14,106 nt of DNA from Clostridiaceae bacterium (GTDB taxonomy: Bacteria; Bacillota; Clostridia; Saccharofermentanales; UBA5734): contig JAAYBY010000260.1 of NCBI GenBank assembly GCA_012729935.1, positions 1-14,106 on the forward strand, given 5' to 3'. Within the stretch, counting starts at the first letter, position 1, and each line of letters starts with the position of its first letter. The notes beneath the pieces were generated by a model. It made no database searches. It was not told the DNA's origin and saw nothing but the letters and a program-made list of their open reading frames with translations. Below are positions 13,987 through 14,106 of this stretch, piece after piece. The position numbers and the translations under genes are program-made.

Positions 13987-14106
13987 GACTGCACCTCTGA
14001 CTCAGTAACCGGCTGACTCACAATTTTCGGTTTCTTCGAATCATCCTGTCTGGAATCTTTTAATGTATCTTCTGCTGTTAATGCACCTTCTTCTGTTGTC
14101 TGCAGC
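13983..14106 (-). CDS. ftsE: FtsE C-terminal tail (cut by window edge)
   Basis: Only the last 40 codons and the stop are inside the window. They read LQTTEEGALTAEDTLKDSR followed by an Asp/Lys/Ser/Pro-rich end (KKPKIVSQPVTESEVQS). No ABC-transporter motif is visible because the catalytic part lies beyond the edge. The call rests on the ATGA overlap with ftsX, the fixed ftsE-ftsX order in bacteria, and the open frame. The visible tail is hydrophilic and looks like an extension past the usual nucleotide-binding domain, which I cannot confirm. Confidence 0.75.
   Translation of the reverse strand, partial: LQTTEEGALTAEDTLKDSRQDDSKKPKIVSQPVTESEVQS

Noticed and set aside
1..14106. CRISPR array, insertion sequence, tRNA or rRNA genes
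   Set aside because: No regularly spaced repeats, transposase, terminal inverted repeats, or RNA gene signatures were seen on either strand.

Overview
The window reads as a chromosomal segment of a Gram-positive anaerobe of the Bacillota, most likely class Clostridia. The basis is a zinc-type S14, an FtsE-FtsX-M23-CtpA cluster, a PdaA-like spore/cortex-type deacetylase, AGGAGG-type ribosome binding sites, and moderate G+C. Genus and species cannot be fixed from the sequence alone. Every gene lies on the minus strand, so transcription runs from high to low coordinates.

Right part (14106 to 7416): a cell-envelope cluster. In transcription order it holds the C-terminal tail of FtsE, FtsX, a secreted coiled-coil protein with an M23 (LytM) domain, an S41 carboxy-terminal processing protease with a PDZ domain, a class I SAM methyltransferase, the redox chaperone Hsp33, and a PdaA-like NodB-fold deacetylase. 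FtsEX is the ABC-type complex that activates peptidoglycan hydrolases outside the membrane, and the M23 protein next to it is the obvious partner. The CtpA-like protease and the deacetylase also act on the envelope. The methyltransferase and Hsp33 look like passengers. Most genes are closely spaced or overlap.

Middle (7415 to 7033): a 383-bp gap with no gene. It holds a sigma-A-type promoter (TTGCAA, 17 bp, TATGAT, with an A7 tract upstream) and a predicted 5' leader of about 270 nt with several hairpins. One hairpin is followed by TTTT and could be an attenuator. There is no clear terminator for the envelope operon, so read-through is possible.

Left part (7032 to 1): the S10-spc ribosomal protein operon in canonical order: S10, L3, L4, L23, L2, S19, L22, S3, L16, L29, S17, L14, L24, L5, S14, S8 (S8 cut by the window edge). 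Genes are separated by 0 to 74 nt or overlap. Unusual points are an N-terminal extension of about 47 residues on L22, four-cysteine forms of both L24 and S14, a C-terminal tail on L23, and a hairpin-rich 74-nt S10-L3 spacer.

I do not see a clearly new biological system. The points most worth checking are the structured S10 leader, the CtpA homologue lacking the expected active-site Gln, and the extended L22.
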